From the NCBI GenBank assembly GCA_019614645.1, contig JABWDB010000001.1, positions 14,239,501 to 14,303,500 of the forward strand: 64,000 bases of DNA, in the 5' to 3' direction. A program made the position numbers and the translations under genes. Each line of letters begins with the position of its first letter. Positions within the stretch are counted from its first letter, which is position 1. The stretch comes from Stratiolaelaps scimitus (Eukaryota; Arthropoda; Arachnida; Mesostigmata; Laelapidae). This document shows positions 48,641 through 60,480 of the stretch, piece by piece. Below the pieces are notes generated by a model that had not been told where the DNA came from, made no database searches, and saw nothing but the letters and a program-made list of their open reading frames with translations.

Positions 48641-49034
48641 ACTATACTATTTACAAGGGCAGGGTATCCGCCTTTTATGTTCATCCGTTCGGAGGACAGC
48701 CGTTTTGTTTATTGCGACATACTACATCCCCGGTTTTGCTTACAAATGTTATCTCAGGACATGAGACAATTTTTAAAATAAGGCTCGTCCCTGCCAGATA
48801 TGTTTTCCCTTGATTAGAAAGTCTGTTATGTTTACCCTGGTCTTGGTTTTGATGTGTAATTGTTGTTTCAATCCAAGCTATAATGGTTCCCACTTACGAT
48901 ATATTTGATTGGAAGGCTGGAAGGGTGCCTGTATATATATATATAGGCACTCCTCTTAGCGCCGAGACCTCCTTGATCAAGAAGGTGGAGACGCCAGGGT
49001 AGAGGTGGGAAGCTCGATTTCTCTTCATCTGCTC
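48641..49034. other. Stretch between island and mariner relic
   Basis: The notable structure is an imperfect palindrome at 48928-48953, where GTGCC and GGCAC flank a TA-rich core. Confidence 0.35.
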
Positions 49035-49619
49035 GAGACAGCACCCACAAAGTATCGTTTGGTTCAGTTTTGGTACAAAGTAAAGCTGTTCAACTTTCTC
49101 ATACCGAGATCGCTGTATACGATGGAAATGACTGAACCCTTGCTGATCCTCAAGGCCTCCGCTATCTAATGAGCCTCAACCCGATGATCCATTATCTCAG
49201 GCACTTTCCGTACATTTTCTAAATTCACTGCCATTTCTGAGGCTCCCGAACGTGGTTCGCCTTCGAGACTGGTTCGAACCTTTCTAAATTCACTGATCCA
49301 ATCGCGCCTAGCTTTATACGATAGTGGGAACCCTCCGTAAACTTCACCTAACTTCGTTTTACTTTATTTGGGTTGCATCACAATTCTTCACGTAGTAGCG
49401 GTTAATGACATCGCGAAGCTCGTAACGATTCATTATGGCGACACCGTTCAGCATGTCGTCTTCACTCGTGTACATTTCGTGAAAACACACCTCTTCATCA
49501 CGACCGACTTTATTGTTTGTCATCTGCCGTCTCAAGGATTGCCCCTTACGCCCAAAAACGAACCTTCCACCGCTTGTGAGGTGCCGCACAGCCGACACAG
49601 GAAATTTATTGGCCCGTCT
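49035..49619 (-). mobile_element. Degenerate mariner transposon (5' end and N-terminal transposase)
   Basis: The minus strand encodes an N-terminal mariner transposase with one stop and at least one frameshift. It starts MNRYELRDVINRYYVKN (Met at 49433), which fits the first helix of the paired-like DNA-binding region. After a stop at 49359-49361 and a 1-nt shift it reads KLGEVYGGFPLSY, WISEFRKVRTSLEGEPRSGA, ENVRKVPEIMDHR, IAEALRISKGSVISIV and DLGMRKLNS. These match in order the two helix-turn-helix units and the linker up to the GMRK motif. A 5' terminal-repeat-like GGGCCAATAAATTTCCTG lies at 49598-49615, near a TA. The catalytic D,D triad region and the 3' end are missing, so about a third of the gene remains. 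Confidence 0.75.
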
Positions 49620-50330
49620 AGTATGAGCTAATTATTCTCAAAACGAGTACAAAAATTAGATAGAAAAACCGAACTTACAGCCAGTTGGCCAGAAGGCCGC
49701 GAAATATATTTATTGCAATTTACGGACAGTGTCTAAACAATCAAAAATAACACGCGGTGCCGTTATAAATTCGAAGGATCGACACCTATATTTGTTACGT
49801 ATATACAAAATTTAAGGTAGGAAAATGTGGATTATCAATTCCTTTGTCGTCCTTTAAGGTCGCAATATTTATTGTTGTTTGCTAATCTACACTATGGCTG
49901 TCTCGTGTATGTCTTAATGCGTTTGTGAAAACGAGTGCCAATAACTATCCGGAAAGCTTCTCTCCGCTGTGCTGTTTTCTAACTAAGTGTTAAATACTCA
50001 CACCTGCTGTTCCAGATGACCGCAACTAGATTGAATTCAAATACACCTTTGTTAATCAAGGGGGGTGGTACGATCTAGCACAATTGAAACATCTTCACCG
50101 GCTATTCGTTATGAAGAGTTGTTATTATTCTTCACATTATTATTATTATCATCACATTTCAGTTGATCCAGTTAGAGGAGTTAGCAGTCCTACGGACACA
50201 AATCTATTTTATTCCAAATTTACTGCCGTACAAGACATTACCATTACATTTTGCCCTAAATGTTATCTCTGTTAGGGAGGCCGACGCCGCCTCTAGTTGT
50301 CTGTACTTCATTTTCATCATGATTCACGCC
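49620..50330. other. AT-rich non-coding stretch
   Basis: No coding or repeat signal apart from TTATTATTATTATC-type words near 50135-50155. Confidence 0.35.
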
Positions 50331-50628
50331 TTGCTCAATTACTCACTCACTCATTGTAGCATCGAGAGAAGCACACGATCATCAGAAAATTGTCATTTTT
50401 GCTGCTCCTCGTTACACCTAGAATTCGTTCATTTGTTCGCTGTACATCCTTTCACTGTACCAGCCCCCATATCGCGTTCTCGCTTGCTCTATCTATGAGA
50501 CTCCCGTTTGCGACTCTCTCGCCAAAATGGCACAGAGATGGTTACTGTGGCCGAGCCCTTCGCGCACTCCCGTCAGCAGTGCTGACGCCTCCTGCTGAAG
50601 CCGTGTGCGGGGATTGTAGCCGTGGCTT

Positions 50629-50643
50629 GGGGGGGGGGGGGGG
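50629..50643. repeat. G15 homopolymer
   Basis: Fifteen consecutive G on the plus strand, capable of G-quadruplex formation and prone to sequencing error. Confidence 0.9.
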
Positions 50644-50809
50644 CGGTGATGGCGATGGCGGCGGCGACGCCACGGCGACCGTTCCGGTTGTGGTAGTATT
50701 AGTAGCGGTGGGAACAGTGTGATCCCGATGATAGTGGTTCTCGGGGGCCCGTTGTGCGCGCGTTGTCTGCTGTTCTCGCCATTGTCTGCCGGCGCATCTC
50801 TCCGTTCAG

Positions 50810-50821
50810 CCCCCCCCCCCC
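50810..50821. repeat. C12 homopolymer
   Basis: Twelve consecutive C, about 170 bp from the G15 run. Confidence 0.9.
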
Positions 50822-51016
50822 GGGTGAGCCCCTCCAGCCCCCGTTTGCAGTGGTTATGTAATGGCTGTGACGCTGACTCGACGCCGAAATGAAGAGGAGC
50901 ACTCGCAGCGTTTTCACAAGCAGGAAAGCAGCAAGAGTCAACGTGGCAAACACCCGCTGTTTCTGTATCCCCCCCCTCCCCCCCGCTCACATCTTCTCTG
51001 GGCTCGCTCGCTCGCT

Positions 51017-51756
51017 AACGTGCTAACGCGGCGGTAACGGCGGCCGTCCTTAACGCTAATTACACTTGCTACCAAAACGGCAGCAACGGAACGACACGAC
51101 ACGACAACGGCGGCGGCGGCAGCGGCGACAACGACGACGACGAGGAATACACGAGCATGGCGATCGGACGCACAATGCTGAACGAGAGACGAAGGACAGT
51201 TCCCCGTCCGGCCCCCGCCGCGACCACCCCACGATCCCAGAGGCGCGGAACAAGCGACACCTCATACAACGTCCAGAGTCTCACACTCACTTATCCCAAC
51301 CGCGGCGGTGGTTTCACCGGCGGCGGCGGCGGCCACAGGCCGAGACGGGTGTATGGTCAGGATGACGACGACGACGACGAACACCACCAGCCGCCGCAAT
51401 GGTTCTCCGAGGTGGCATCCCGAAGCATGGTCGTCCGGCTGCACACCTCGCCTCGTCCCGCTCCGCCTCACCTCACGTCGCCTTACTTTGTCAAGGTTGT
51501 CATGCCGTGCTCCCGTGAACGTGTCATCGTCGGCGGCGACGGCGGCGGTGGCAGCGACGATAAGTCGTCCGTGCTGTCACCTCCTGCTTGCGTTTCGTTT
51601 GGCCACACACACACACACACACCGGCACAAACGAACATGTGCCAGCGCCTGCGGCTGCCGCTGTCCGCAGCGCTTCTGCTGCTGCTGCTGCGGCGGCGGC
51701 GGACAACAGTGGACGGCTGTAAATGTGCTGTGGAGTGCGGCCCTGAACGAACGTAG
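51017..51756 (+). other. Candidate first exon or low-complexity coding exon
   Basis: A plus-strand frame is open from about 51017 to a TAG at 51754-51756, roughly 245 codons, with an ATG at 51157. It encodes Asp/Glu and Gly runs (from GAC and GGC repeats) separated by more varied segments such as SYNVQSLTLTYPNR and QPPQWFSEVASRSMVV. The TAG forms the end of ACGTAG/GTGCGT, an excellent 5' splice site (GTGCGT at 51757), so if it is spliced there the exon would more likely be 5'-UTR. A 164-codon frame overlaps in another phase. No family recognised. Confidence 0.25.
51606..51622. repeat. (CA)n microsatellite
   Basis: Eight to nine tandem CA units. Confidence 0.88.
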
Positions 51757-52740
51757 GTGCGTCTGCGCGAGGAAGAGTGGTAGCGCTCAAGCAAGAATAT
51801 AGTCCCCTATTCCTATGCTTCAACGGGGAACTTCTCTGGGGGCGGACGAGAAAACGTACATATGGTAGTAGTGGTTGTTGTTGTGGCGGCAGCAGTAGTA
51901 GTTGCGGTCGTGTTTGTATTATACCGAGACAGACACTCCCCCGCCTCCCTGTCGGTGCTTGGCTGGGTGAGTCCATTTTGCCAGCAAACTTTGCGCTGTG
52001 TCCCCGCTGTGGCTGCGTGTGGCTATGTGTGTGGGTAAAGACGCTAGGTGGTGGTGGTGCTGCCTGGTGGCGCTAAAAGGGGGGGAGGAGGATCGTATGG
52101 GAACAGGGTTAGGCAGTAACCACTTCGCCCGGACGACAGTGGTGGCTCGCCTCGCTATGAGGTGTCACTCGGTGACGAGCGCTCCGACGGCGTTGGGCCC
52201 ATCCGCACACCGGGAGCTGAGCGGCCCTATCCTTTGAGCCGAAGTCGCGGATTCAACGGCAGCGAGTAGCAGGGGCCGGGTGAACGGGATGTAACGCGGA
52301 CTCAGCGGCGTAATCACTGCCGAGAACGAGAGCAAGCCAGCCGGCACGCGGACTACGAGCTGGCGAGTAAGGATGGTCTAGCTGACTCCGGCCACCAGCA
52401 ATCACAAGGCAGTTAGGAGATAACCCGCTAACAGCGAGCACCAACGGCAGCGAAGGCGGCGAGCTTGCTTGCTCGCATACGAAAAAGCGCGAAGCGGCGG
52501 CGGCGGCGGCAGGGGCGGCCTTCCATAGCACCGCAACTTCCATACGCCTCGTTCGTTCGTACATGTATACACACATACATATATACCTCGTGGGCCGGCA
52601 TCGGCGGGCAGTCCCGCAAAGCAGGCTCCGGCATTCGTTGGCCACATACAATGCGGACACCGCCTTCCGCCTAGAACAGCACACACGCAAGCACATACAT
52701 TCGCCTGCTTCTCCCAACTCATAGACTCTCGTCTATGTCG
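51757..52740. other. GC-rich island, right half
   Basis: Minus-strand frames of 154 codons (52253-52717) and 106 codons (52402-52722) overlap; both are Ala/Arg-rich with no domain. CGGCGGCGGCGG near 52496-52510 adds low complexity. Confidence 0.25.
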
Positions 52741-52818
52741 CCACTACCACCACCATCATCAGCAACAACAACAACAACATCAGTCACATCAGCAGCAACA
52801 GCAGCAGCAGCAGCAACC
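52741..52818. repeat. CAC/CAA/CAG-rich tract, possible polyglutamine coding
   Basis: The tract runs CACCAC, CAACAACAACAACAA, then CAGCAGCAGCAGCAG. One plus-strand frame reads it as His and Gln runs, then PPMLPAYASR, as in many arthropod transcription factors, and stays open to about 53017. A donor-like GCGAG/GTACGC lies at 52899. It could be a coding exon, but the repeat stays open in other frames too (Thr/Ala/Ser), and no domain adjoins it. Confidence 0.35.
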
Positions 52819-55800
52819 GCCAATGCTTCCTGCCTATGCGAGTCGCATCGTCATTGTGTATACATGTGTATTTTTGTCAGCATCGCTACTTGCGAGGTAC
52901 GCGACAGCCTATATACAACACTGGCTACAGCCAAAGCCTGCACGCGGCGTGACCATAGCTGACAATGACAATGTCCTTCATCGATTAGGTTCCAATTTAA
53001 CTGTTAGGAGGAATTAGCATATGGCAATGATAGGGTATATATAGTAGTATCATATAACGCAATCGGACGTTTTCTGATTTGCCTAAAATAGCATCAGTAT
53101 GGCAGAGAGAGAGAGGCAACTGATTCTCTAATAATTGTGAATTTTAAGACTTGTAATCATAATCAATACTCGACATAGAATAAATACATTGACATGTATC
53201 ATGATCGCAAGCGAATGGCGGGTATTCATCCACTAATCCATCACCTTTGTTGTTGGGATGATATCCGACATAACGTGCTGAACGCCGATGAGTGGAGTTC
53301 CAGTTCTCGAATATTAATACCACCACACGAAACCGGCTAAACACAATCATTCTAAAGGTGGATATTTCCAGGAAGACGGCTTACAGCGACAACACTTAGC
53401 AGGTACATCGAGTGAAATCCCGAAGATACAGCTTTACTATACATAAATACACAAATGAACGTTTCAGATCGATGGAGGTCTAATTCAGATAACAAACATT
53501 AAAATATAAAGTCAAATTAAGTCGGCCCCGTTCAATAGAGTATCATCAGTCAGATACGTCCGAGTCAGGCCTTTCGTATCGATCTGTTTTGCCATAGGCC
53601 AAGTACAAATGTTATTAATTACAAATATTAAGGTTGAGGGGTAAGACCTTACTAGCCTTGAGAATAACATAGCATAAAGCTATGGATCGGTATTAGGTTT
53701 CATTAGCACAAAAATCCACATCAGCCTCGAGCTCGGAAGCTGGGTAACCGATTACACATTTTACGCCAACATGGTAAAGATAGTACGGTTGTTATTTTCG
53801 GCTTTTTTTTACGAGGTCGCTTACTGATGAACGGCTCGAACGAAACAGCTCATTGGCATCTATCTGTGGCGTGACGACACGTTTGCTACACGGACATTTT
53901 GACGCTACCGAGGCGGGGAGCCAATTACATGAATTAATAATAATGTGACGAATAATAATTATAATAAGACAGGGGATTTTTATTAGTCAGTTATAAAAGT
54001 GGGCGACAAATGTACACCCGCTGAATGAACGTGAAATACATCTAAAAACACCTTTCTCTATATATTCTTAATAGAATATCTAGAACAAGCAGGCCCCATT
54101 TCCCCAATCCTTAAGCGTGCCCAATTATAATCATAACGGAAAATAATGTTTCGTATAGTGTAGTAACATTGCCAGAAAATTAAATTAGCAATGAACAGTA
54201 AAATTCAGTTAAATAAAACCTTCAACAATAGTCGATTGTTGTAGCAAGAGAGGGAGGGAGAGAGAGAGAGGAGAGAGAGAGAGGGATTCACGGTAACAAT
54301 TCTAACGGGTGTCTGATACAGCTCAATTCAGCGATGTCGTCTTCGATACAAAAATAAGCCCCATATCACTCATGGATAGTGGACGGCTACTATCATTGTC
54401 GCTGCTATAACAGTGCCTTGTAATAAGACCTTATATTACACAACAGGAGACATGAAAATCCACTATTGTCCCCGGTTTATCTACTCGGATATATTGCGTA
54501 ACACTGACTATCTGTTTCACTATTGCTGACTGTTTTTTTCTTTACTGTCACTTGGCCAATGGGGCGCCCTTCGAACAAACAATATATGTGGCAGTTCTCT
54601 ATATGCTATTTACATAGCACACATAGCACAGATCGCCGAAGAATACGATTCAAATTGGAGTTTTCGATTTTACGCGAATATCAACTAAAATCTTCGGCAT
54701 CCGCTGGCCAAGTTTGTGCAGGTCAAGTCGACGACAGCGAGAAACCGTCACACTCGTTCCGTTTCTGAATGAGCAACTCTCTGAGAGCTCGGTGATCCCC
54801 CAACTTAGTCAACGGTATGCCCTGTGCCATTGTACCTCTCGTACGTGTTGTCGTTATGTCGCACACTTTTGATAATTACAAATCCTCTAAATACGAGAGA
54901 GCAAGAGAGCTGATGACACAAGATAAGCTAGCTGTGACACAGGGTGTGTTGGTTAACATACGTCCTACGTTACAACATAATCACCGTATGGGCGAATTTG
55001 GTCACTGGGTGAACAAAAAGAGAGAATGCTCCCGTGAATGAACATTGAAACATCTTACGCTTATATAATATAATGATCGTAAACGAACTGGTATGAGAGC
55101 GGCAGCGAAAACCAAGCACCTATTAGAAACGGCCACTTCATTCCACTCTTGCGTGGACACACACAGAAGCGCCACGCTACGGCACAATTCACAGCGGGCA
55201 GAGCCGCAACCGCGGCAGACTTTGCTGTAATCGAAAAGTTTGTCGTGCTAACGCAGCACACATTCCCTGTTCATACTGGAACTCGCAGATGTAATGCAAA
55301 GCCATGTTATACATATTTCTCATTGAGCTCATTCAGCCGGGCGCGGAATCTGATTCTGAATGGGATTTTTTCCTTCCCTAGAAATAGTGTTCCAACCGCA
55401 TCAGCATACGCTTAACGTCTGGCGACACAGAATTATGTGTGTTAAATACAACGTAATAGCTGTAATACAAGTAAATCTATGTACCTTATTACAGGCTATA
55501 ATGTACACACATGTACTGATGAGGCAGCCTTTGCCGTTGTGTTTAACACCCAGCATTTCTGCGTTAAGAGGCGCCAAGCTTATGTCAAGGCTGGCATTGT
55601 ATTTAGTCACTATTCGCAATGAAACAACATGCATTCATAATTGCCGCGCACCATTTCAACGCTCTAAACGAAGGCGGTCGATAAGGCAACTTCAGCGTCT
55701 CCCGCCGGAAGATTTTTATTATTTGACAGGTTCCAGAAGCACACGCAGCAACTCTCGATAACTGGGAGCAACTCAGGGTTCCTTTGGTCGTACTCTCACT

Positions 55801-56000
55801 TGGAAGAGCCTGCTACGGCCAGCTGTCGACATTGACACAATCTTTTTGCATACTACACAAGTGCTTATCCATTGGTTGAATATTGTAAATGTGATGATAT
55901 TCCGAAACCGATAGTCACAGTCCCCAGTGGACGGTAGAGGCACCAGCATCTCGTCTTCTGTCGTCTGATGCCTAAACAGATTCTACCACGGGTATCGGTT
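52819..56000. other. AT-rich non-coding stretch
   Basis: The GA tract at 54254-54287 is the only clear repeat. Frames of up to 133 codons (55360-55761, plus) have no recognisable domain. No transposon motif supported. Confidence 0.35.
54254..54287. repeat. (GA)n microsatellite, interrupted
   Basis: GA/GGA tract of about 34 bp with two GG interruptions. Confidence 0.88.
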
Positions 56001-56008
56001 CTGCAACC

Positions 56009-56036
56009 GCTGCTGCTGCCGCTGCTGCTGCTGCTG
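56009..56036. repeat. (CTG)n tract, interrupted
   Basis: CTG units broken once by CCG, about eight in total. Confidence 0.88.
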
Positions 56037-57012
56037 ATGTTGTTGTTGTTTCTGCTGATTCTGATAAGTACATGACCTTTTCATGTTCTGCCAGACAGTG
56101 ACAATGTGAGCGTCTCCGCTTCGCGGTTCTACTCTCGCCTTTATTCTCTTAGCCTTCTTCTCCTCTGCGGCCTGCGAAACACTTCTTTCCTTACGGGCCA
56201 CAATAACGGCTTGGATAGGAAGACGACATTGACGGCGATGGCGGCCGCAGAGGCGTTTTCCCAACGGAAGTCCAGTCCAGCTGCCCCACTGTGTCCCCTC
56301 TTCCCAAACCCCCTCTCACAACCCCCAATCGCTCTCCTTCCTGAGCGCAAACTGTTGTTCGGCCTGCCTGCTTGCCTGCCGACTCCCGACTTCGTCGTTT
56401 CTGAGTGCTGCGGGCACACGCCGTCAGTCTGATTGGTCCGGCCTCCTTGGATCCTGTCCGGTCAGTGTCGCCGTGGTCGCGGCCCTGGCTCCTCGCTGCT
56501 GGCGGTAGTGTCGCAAGGGTTCCTGGCAGCAGTGAACCACGCAGATGCTACGGGAACGGAAGGAGAGCACAGGCATTTGCTCCGCTTGTTCTATCCCCTG
56601 CTTCTCGGTGGCCGCTGCCAGATCTCGGTGGCCTCTTCGGCTGTTCTGCAGCCTCCTCTACTCTGACAGAGGCAGGATGTTACTCCGGTGTCGCGCGCTC
56701 GTTTGGACACCGATGCCACACGGCCCGACCGCAGCCCGTTTGCCGCCCGACAGCCACTTGCCCCATTCGGAAGCCGTCTGCTACCTTACGGGACAATACT
56801 GGCCAGCTGAAAACAACAATAGCAACGACAACAACAACAGGAAAAAGAGGAAGCTAACCGACTATCCAATCGAAGCAATAATCAACGCGAACGAACAACG
56901 GAGATACGTTGGGCAGCGTTACCTGCACGAGCGAAACTGAGTTTCTGTGCGATTTGTCTGCTGAAACCTCGCCTGTCCCGGCACCGTTTCTGCCACTAGC
57001 TCCTGCTGCTCT

Positions 57013-57041
<29 letters not shown>
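57013..57041. repeat. (CTG)n microsatellite
   Basis: Nine to ten tandem CTG units, the longest pure CTG tract in the window. Confidence 0.92.
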
Positions 57042-57043
<2 letters not shown>

Positions 57044-57300
57044 ACAACCGCCGTGTCCTCGTAACATTTTACTGGCCAGTATCGGCCTGTCTGTGCCGGT
57101 CAGAGGTACTTTGTGTGTAGATTCTACGAGCTAGTATTCTTGCCACTATTTGCCTTGTTATTTGGTGGTTGGTGCTTCTAGCTGGTCAACAACGCGAAGC
57201 GAGGCTGGCCAGCCACTGGGTTGCAAAGCAATTGTTGTGTTCCAATACCCTCTGCTGGCTTATCGCTGCTGCTGCCGCGGTGAATTACCATGTCTCGAGA

Positions 57301-59140
57301 AAGAGAGGTGAATTTTCGATATCGGAAAGTAAAATAAAATCGGTAATATCAGTACCAATTACGGTACAACGCAACGCTATGCGATTCAATCCTGTCCCAA
57401 TATTTCTGAGCCAATCATCTCTCTTGCGAATGAAAGCGCAGGATTGTACTATGTGAAACCAGCAAATTCGAAGGTCAGCTAGGTAGCCGGTATGAATCAT
57501 AAAGCCACACTAAACAGGCGGACTTGTTCCCGGCAAGACGGTAATGTATTTCGAGATGCGTGAAGTGAATATCAATTAGCGTGTTCATCCTCAATACAGA
57601 TTATAATATTCCTTGGTGTGCCTACATTGGCTATTTATTATGGTCCTCATAAGACGATTCTGCCATTCGACCTTTCGTAGAATTCGCGATTGTACACTAA
57701 AGAAGTTAGAACACATTTAGATAGGCTAACCACACTGGCTTTCTCTTACGAATGTTTATAATGCACACACCACTCATTGGTAAACTTGCTGTGATTCTGT
57801 AATGGGCCTAATAAACTCAACTTCAATATGTCAAACCCTATGAACTTGTAGTGGTCTTTTGCGTTAAGCGATTCAATCCAAGATGGCAGAGTGCTCGAAG
57901 TTAATAATGTTAGACGGCCAGTTCTTTCTCTCAACTTTAGGGAGACCGAACGTGTGTGACAGGCCAAGGGGTGATTCCAACGGTTGCCCGAGATCAAGTC
58001 GAGCAATTGGCGCCCTGTCTGCTTTAACTCAAATCGCGCCAGCCCTGCGCGCCTGCTCGTTCCCCCGCTGTCTGGAACAATGCCGCACGAGTGAAATATT
58101 CGAACGATTCCGAAGCTTCCGCCTAGCACTGCGCCCTATAACGTGGTACCTTGACGCCATCCGTCAGCCGCTAGTCAATAGCGGGACGTCACTCAAGCAA
58201 GCCACACCGTTTGCCAGTGAAGAACACCCATCAAACTAAGCGTTTACCTCCGGCAGCAGCAGCAGCTTTTATTCCCTCGCGTTTCTGGTCCGAGTGCGAT
58301 TTCCTGAGGGGTGCCGCACCCTCGTGGCATATTGGATTGCCGGTTAGACGTATAATACATATCTTCGACGGTTTCCCTTAACAACGGATATGTATGTAAC
58401 GCTACGTGAATTAGACAGGCGTCAAATGCCGAACACCCTTGCCTCACCTCCATGGTCTCTGATCTGCTGGCCGCTTGGTTGGTACGGCCCCCTTTATAAC
58501 TGCAACAGTTCTCGTTTCACTTACGACACATTTGCGGAATTACCATATTCTAAATACATGTATCACTTCCTTTCAAACGCTGCGTATCCTCGTTTCCCCA
58601 AGGTGTCTTCCTAACAGGGAGCACCGCCACACGTCTAACCCCTTTCACGTTCGGCAGTTCAGGAGCGCCCTGAAGTACGAAGCTTATCAGGGCCAGCGGT
58701 CGGTTCTTCACTAGTTGCTGGTTACCCAAGCCACTACAGGCTGCCATAGCGGAAAGTCTAGATGAGGGTCCTGACCGACGTGAAGTGATTGGCGGCTCTT
58801 CAATTGTAGATCAAATTTATTCCGAGCAACCCAATGCTCAGCACATCGATTCCCCCCTTCTCGCTCTCTTGAGACGGAGAAGCAGTACCTCGCTGGTTCC
58901 GACCACCTGCTCCTACCTAGCCATCCCTGCCATCATGTTCCAACTGCCTCGATTTTCTTCGTACACGCCCGATGCTTGCTTCTTCGTCCACCACGGGGCC
59001 AGCTATTATATTATAGGTCAACCAACCAACGTTAGCTCGACGCAAGTTTGAAGGCGAGAGTACGTGACTGACTGAGTCCTGCGTCAAGAAGCCGAGGGAG
59101 GGAATCTCAGATACGCCCTCATACAGCCTCATCATTCCCT
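57301..59140. other. Mixed non-coding stretch
   Basis: Overlapping frames of 127 codons (57746-58129, minus) and 118 codons (57883-58239, plus) occupy the same DNA. Neither contains a domain I recognise, and no splice pattern favours one. Confidence 0.25.
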
Positions 59141-59274
59141 AGGGTGCCCTATTGTACCCCTTTTACCATAGCTATAATACTAACTGTTCGGCCGCTACCA
59201 TCACTACGGCTACTGCTTTTGCCGTTGCAATCTTCAAATATCCCACCACGACCCGCCTCCACCCCCTCTCTGTC

Positions 59275-59292
59275 TATCTCTCTCTCTCTCTG
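59275..59292. repeat. (CT)n microsatellite
   Basis: Tandem TCTC units; a second CT tract lies about 45 bp downstream. Confidence 0.85.
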
Positions 59293-59703
59293 CTCTCCTT
59301 TTCTTTCGTATTCACTTTTCTTTCGACTGGGTGTACCTCTCTCTCTCTCTCCCTTAACCTTATCCAGGTCACTTTCGTGGGCATTCTCTCGTTTCCCCTG
59401 GAAACCGCCCTGGCGCCTTCTGCCTCTTCTTTTCTTCTTCTTTTCCACTTCGCCGTCTCCTCCTGCGTCGAGATCTCATCTCCCTCCTCCCAATACCCGC
59501 CCCGCCTTCTCTCTAGTCCGTCCCATTTTCTCTTTCACTCTCTCGGTACAAAAGCAACGATTCTATTTTGTACCTGGTAGCCTTGCCAAGAACCGGTACA
59601 CCAAGGACTTTCCCTCGGCCCGCTTCATGCCCTCAAAACCCACCGCGCTCAATAAAGAGTTGATATTCATAACGTTCAAAAATTGCCTCTCCTCGTTTAC
59701 TTA

Positions 59704-59723
59704 TCTCTCTCTCTCTCTCTCTC
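59704..59723. repeat. (CT)n microsatellite
   Basis: Ten tandem CT units. Confidence 0.9.
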
Positions 59724-60480
59724 TTACTGTCGCTCCCTTCAAGCAGGGTGTAGCAGTAGTAGTGCCACGTTCGTTTTGCCGTCGCTGCCGCAGCGCCGCC
59801 GTTCCCCTTGCTTTGCTGTACGCCGGGCAGCATTAAAGAGGCGGTAGCTGGTGGAGACCGACGTAGCTGGGTGAGAGGCACGGCAAGCCGCGGGCGTCGT
59901 ATACGACGAGCGATCTTGAGTCGAAGGTCATGAACGAAGGCGCCGTCGAAAGAACGCGGCTGAAGGAAGTTGCGATGGCAGTCATGAGGTGCGGCCGACC
60001 CCCGATCACATCAGCTATGAGGACTTGCTGCCGCTGCCGTTACTACTATTGGCGCCGATGCTGCTGCTGCTGCTTCAGGTCATGGCGCAACGACGATGCT
60101 CACACTGACGCTGACTGCCACCGACGCTGAGGCGATTGAAAAAACGAAGAAAGATCTTCTAAATCATTCCTTGTGCGAGGGGGGACGGGGGCTCTGAGGC
60201 CTGATTCGCCGATTAAATTCGCATTTGGTTTAGGGTGGGGCCCGGAGTGCTTGAGATTGAGGTGGTTTGACGTTTTTGCTGTCAGATGAAGTGCTGCCCT
60301 GCCGACCTGCTGCAAGCAACGGACCTGCGAAATGGCAAGCAGCCGTCAGGTCGGTCGCCTCCGGCAAATCTAAAGGCTCAAAGGTGCTACTACTGCGTTG
60401 CTCGCGGGTATTCGCCATCCGCTTTCAATTCAAACGACCAAACGTTCTCACCCCGTCCGATGCTGACGGCAGGCCCTGAA

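Larger units (their letters stand above)
50331..51016. other. GC-rich island with G and C homopolymers
   Basis: A G15 run (50629-50643) and a C12 run (50810-50821) lie in GC-rich DNA with GGCGATGGC-type repeats. A 165-codon minus-strand frame (50493-50990) crosses both runs, making it unreliable. Confidence 0.3.
56001..57300. other. CTG-rich and GC-rich island
   Basis: CTG runs at 56009-56036 and 57013-57041 bracket GC-rich DNA with overlapping frames of up to 150 codons (56405-56857, plus). An AACAACAACAAC tract lies at 56810-56840. The composition matches the other islands; no domain found. Confidence 0.3.
59141..60480. other. Pyrimidine-rich island with CT tracts
   Basis: The longest frame of the window, 230 codons (59144-59836, plus), is produced by pyrimidine-rich DNA and consists largely of Ser/Leu/Pro/Phe. 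CT tracts lie at 59275-59292, 59337-59351 and 59704-59723, and a CTG run near 60059-60073. A 142-codon frame overlaps it in another phase, so I do not call a gene. Confidence 0.3.

Noticed and set aside
59144..59836. Longest open frame in the window (230 codons, plus strand)
   Set aside because: It is built from CT-rich DNA with three CT microsatellite tracts, encodes mostly Ser/Leu/Pro/Phe and overlaps a 142-codon frame in another phase. No domain is present.
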